A DNA stretch of 64,000 nucleotides from Microbacterium aurum (GTDB lineage Bacteria > Actinomycetota > Actinomycetes > Actinomycetales > Microbacteriaceae), in the NCBI RefSeq assembly GCF_016907815.1, contig NZ_JAFBCQ010000001.1:1550001-1614000 (forward strand), in the 5' to 3' direction. The notes beneath the pieces were generated by a model. The model was not told the DNA's origin, searched no databases, and worked only from the letters and a program-made list of their open reading frames with translations. The position numbers and the translations under genes are program-made. Of this stretch, positions 61,615-64,000 are shown one piece after another (position 1 is the stretch's first letter; every line of letters starts with the position of its first letter).

Positions 61615-62844
61615 TTACGACAACAGCAGCGAGTCCGTCTTCGGGCTCAGGGTGTCGTCGAGCACGAGGCAGGCGGCGCCGATCGCACCGACGTTCGCGC
61701 CGAGGGTCGTGCCCACGACTTCGACATCGTGGATGCCGTGCGCCACCAGTCGGGTGGTCAGCGCAAGCGGGATCTGACTCTCGAGCCAGGGCGAGAGTCT
61801 CGCCCAGAGGGGGCCGCCGACCACGACACGATCGACATCAAGCAGGTTGCACACCACGGTGATCATGCGCGAGATGCGCTCGCCCACGCGCTCAAGGATG
61901 TCGGAGGCGAGGGCGTTCCCGCGCCGCGCGAGAGACACGATTTCGGAGAGAGCGTCATCGACACTGCGCGGATCGCTGCCGACCCGTGACCTCGGCAGCA
62001 CCGACAGTCTCTCGGCTTCGCCGACAAGCGCGGCCGGCGTGCATGTGACAGCCACGCAGCCGCGCTGTCCGCAGGAGCAGGGTGGGCCGGCGGGGTCGAC
62101 CACGATGTGCCCGATCTCTCCGGCATTCCCGGACCCGCCTCGGACGACCTCGCCGGAGATCACCAGACCCAAGCCGAGGCCGGTGCCGAGGTAGAGAAAC
62201 GCGAAGTTGAGATCCCTGATCGTTGGTGAGAGCCACCGCTCGGCGACGGCCGCGGCCGTGACGTCTTTGTCGAGCACGACAGGCAGCCCGGTGGACTCGC
62301 TGACCGACCTCTGCAGCGGGACTCGATGCCACGCACCCAAGTTCGGTGGATCGACGATGACGCCGCGTTCGATGTCAATCGGACCTGGGGCCGCGATCCC
62401 GACGCCGACGACCCGCTCCCGATCGACGGCGGCGGTCGCCAGTACGCGTTCGACCTGGCGACTGATGAGTCGAACCGTCTTCGCGGGCTCACCGGCGGTA
62501 GGCGCTGGGTGGCGGCGGTGCGTGATCACCGTTCCGTCCAGCGCGAGCAGCACGGTTGAAATCACGCTCGGATCCACATGAACCCCGACAGCAAAACGAC
62601 TATCGCCGACGAGTAGGAGTGGGGTGGGAGGTTTTCCGCGCCCCGAGGTGGTGGTCGAACGCGTACCTTCGGCAATGATGCCGGCTTCGATCATCCGCTG
62701 GCAGATGTTCGACACCGTCTGCGCCGACAGTCCTGTTATCGACGCCAATTCGACCCGACTCATGGCCCCCGCGCGGCGGATCTGTTCCAGAATGACCGCC
62801 TGGTTGTAGTTGCCCACGCTGGGCTGATTGGCGCCGCGGCTCAC
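61615..62844 (-). CDS. ROK-family transcriptional regulator
   Basis: The 409-residue protein has an N-terminal winged helix (NYNQAVILEQIRRAGAMSRV, then ELASITGLSAQTVSNICQRM) and a ROK sugar-kinase-like domain. GIAAPGPIDIERGVIVDPPN, FLYLGTGLGLGLVISGEVVR and the zinc motif GHIVVDPAGPPCSCGQRGCV are visible (CxCGxxGC). As in NagC/XylR-type ROK repressors, a sugar likely relieves repression of the downstream importer and GH38. GTG start at 62844. The 216 bases upstream (62845-63060) hold no clear gene. Confidence 0.93.
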   Translation of the reverse strand: MSRGANQPSVGNYNQAVILEQIRRAGAMSRVELASITGLSAQTVSNICQRMIEAGIIAEGTRSTTTSGRGKPPTPLLLVGDSRFAVGVHVDPSVISTVLLALDGTVITHRRHPAPTAGEPAKTVRLISRQVERVLATAAVDRERVVGVGIAAPGPIDIERGVIVDPPNLGAWHRVPLQRSVSESTGLPVVLDKDVTAAAVAERWLSPTIRDLNFAFLYLGTGLGLGLVISGEVVRGGSGNAGEIGHIVVDPAGPPCSCGQRGCVAVTCTPAALVGEAERLSVLPRSRVGSDPRSVDDALSEIVSLARRGNALASDILERVGERISRMITVVCNLLDVDRVVVGGPLWARLSPWLESQIPLALTTRLVAHGIHDVEVVGTTLGANVGAIGAACLVLDDTLSPKTDSLLLS

Positions 62845-63123
62845 AGTCGCCGCCTCCTGTCTCTGATCGGTGGGCAGAAGCGTAGCGCCCCCGGAGCGGA
62901 TCTGGGGTTACCGCGGAGAGCACAGCGTGCGCCGCGAATTAGGATTGCGTCACGCGCTGATGAGGGGTAGCAAGTCTTGAGCAACAACCACGCCACGTTC
63001 ATCTGGTCGATCGCGGATCTGCTGCGCGGGAGCTTCAAAGCCCATCAGTATGGCGACATTTGAAGCGCCCTGAGTTTGTTGGAGGCTGCTGACCTTGGAA
63101 ACGAGGATGGGGTTGTGCCGAGA

Positions 63124-63449
63124 ATGGGAAGCCGACGACGCGTCGCTACTCGGTCGAGGAGAAGGCCGCCGCAGTGCGGATGGTGAGGACGCTGCGTGCC
63201 GAGCTTGGCGTCACGCAAGGGACGGTCCAGCGGGTCGCGACGCAGCTCGGATACGGGGTCGAGTCCGTGCGGGTGTGGGTGAAGCAGGCCGACGTCGTCG
63301 ACGGCGTCACGCCGGGTGTGAGTTCGGCGGAGGCGCAGCGGGTTCGTGAGTTGGAGCAGGAGAGCCGGGAGCTGCGGCGGGCCAACGAGGTGCTCAAACG
63401 TGCGGCGTCTTTCTTCGGGGCGGAGCTTGACCGCCACTACCGGAAGTAG
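63124..63449 (+). pseudogene. IS3-family OrfA remnant
   Basis: The frame encodes KPTTRRYSVEEKAAAVRMVR, then GVTQGTVQRVATQLGYGVES, a helix-turn-helix, and a leucine-zipper region (AEAQRVRELEQESRELRRAN), ending RHYRK. No start codon precedes the conserved N-terminus in frame. The ATG at 63124 is one base out of register, as if a G was lost (ATGGGAAG for ATGGGGAAG). Translation from the internal ATG 63174 would lack the first helix. Confidence 0.7.
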
Positions 63450-64000
63450 TCGCGTTCATCGACGCGAATAAGGACGACCTGGTCGATGGTCGCCGGCTCG
63501 GGGTCGAGCTCATCTGCAGACTGCTGCAGGTGGCTCCGAGCAGCTACTACGCCGCCTAGACCCGCGCCCCCTCGGCTCGCACCCGGCGGGGCGAGGAGCT
63601 GGTCCCGTAGCTGGTCGAGCTGTGGGAGACCGACTACCGTGTCTACGGGGTCCGCAAGCTCTGGAAAGCCGCCCGGCGCGCCGGCATCATGATCGGCCGG
63701 GACCAGACCGCCAGGTTGATGCGGGTCGCCGGGATCGAGGGCGCCAGACGGTCGAAGCGGGTGAAGACGACGCGGCCGGATCCGGCGTCGGCGCGGCACC
63801 CGGATCTGGTGAAGCGGGAGTTCACCGCCGAGGCGCCGAACCGGCTCTGGGTGACGGACCTGACGTTCGTTCCCACGTGGGCCGGTGTCGCGTATGTGTG
63901 CTTCATCGTTGACGTGTTCTCGCGGATGATCGTCGGCTGGCGGGTCGCGTCGCATATGCGGACCGAGATGGTCCTCGACGCGATCGAGATGGCCCGCTGC
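63449..64000 (+). pseudogene. IS3-family OrfB (transposase) with two in-frame TAG stops, partial
   Basis: The frame VAFIDANKDDLVDGRRLGVE is an IS3 OrfB start, followed by YGVRKLWKAARRAGIMIGRD and the rve core (NRLWVTDLTFVPTWAGVAYV, first DDE Asp in WVTDLT; FIVDVFSRMIVGWR, second Asp). TAG stops interrupt it at 63557-63559 (after SSYYAA) and 63608-63610 (between LVP and LVELW). The glutamate region is outside the window. The protein cannot be made as one chain. Confidence 0.85.

Larger units (their letters stand above)
63061..64000 (+). mobile_element. IS3-family element, decayed, running off the right edge
   Basis: The left end TGAAGCGCCCTGAGTTTGTT at 63061 resembles IS3-family termini. It is followed by orfA- and orfB-like frames; the right end is outside the window. 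Both frames carry inactivating changes. Confidence 0.75.

Noticed and set aside
63557..63610. TAG recoding (read-through or an extra amino acid) in the IS3 OrfB frame
   Set aside because: No suppressor tRNA or recoding signal is visible, other genes use TAG as a normal stop, and OrfA is also damaged; decay is simpler.

Overview
The window is high-GC (about 70%) DNA with GC-rich third codon positions, many GTG starts, and -10 hexamers of the TAGxxT type lying 6-8 bases before start codons (leaderless transcripts). With ImuA'/ImuB/DnaE2, DtxR, DUF3027, WXG100 and CIRCE-controlled groEL, this points to an actinobacterium. Codon style and extragenic repeats suggest Microbacteriaceae, most likely Microbacterium. 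The genus is an inference; no rRNA is present.

Layout. 1-6.4 kb: the start of an ABC ATPase gene (left edge), a membrane-anchored DsbA-fold protein without its CxxC motif, tRNA-Thr, a DMT transporter, a coupled msrB-nitroreductase pair and small actinobacterial genes. 6.4-8.2 kb: cold-shock gene and groEL under two CIRCE operators. 8.2-12.9 kb: WXG100 protein, a two-component pair, a CPBP protease and a tandem repeat array. 12.9-21.7 kb: a core block with XPB-type helicase and partner, second cold-shock protein, DUF3027, serC, DtxR regulator, M23 peptidase with a structured leader, and an HNH protein. 21.7-27.6 kb: the SOS mutasome imuA'-imuB-dnaE2 behind a LexA-type box. 27.6-34.6 kb: a nitrite-assimilation and siroheme operon (nirC-nirB-nirD-cysG-hemD-chelatase) with a chain of 4-base overlaps. 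34.8-39.5 kb: metabolic genes (MDR reductase, IclR regulator, DJ-1/PfpI, HesB-like, PoxB-like).

39.5-55.3 kb is accessory DNA beginning at tRNA-Arg(CCT). It holds repeat arrays, integrase remnants, an IS1634-family element flanked by a 243-bp direct repeat, a restriction-modification pair whose nuclease carries a duplicated N-terminal domain, and a decayed FRG gene. Next comes a compact ADP-ribose-related module: an NrtR-like regulator divergent from an HD protein that is coupled to an ADP-ribosylglycohydrolase/phosphatase fusion. Uncharacterised genes follow (PDDEXK-like nuclease, lipoprotein, NYN-LOTUS protein, J-domain protein, pRiA4b ORF-3 family).

55.4-62.8 kb is a glycan catabolic operon: ROK regulator, solute-binding lipoprotein, two permeases and a GH38 alpha-mannosidase. 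It has no ATPase of its own; the MsmK/UgpC-type ATPase at the left edge is the kind of shared subunit such systems use. The window ends in a decayed IS3-family element.
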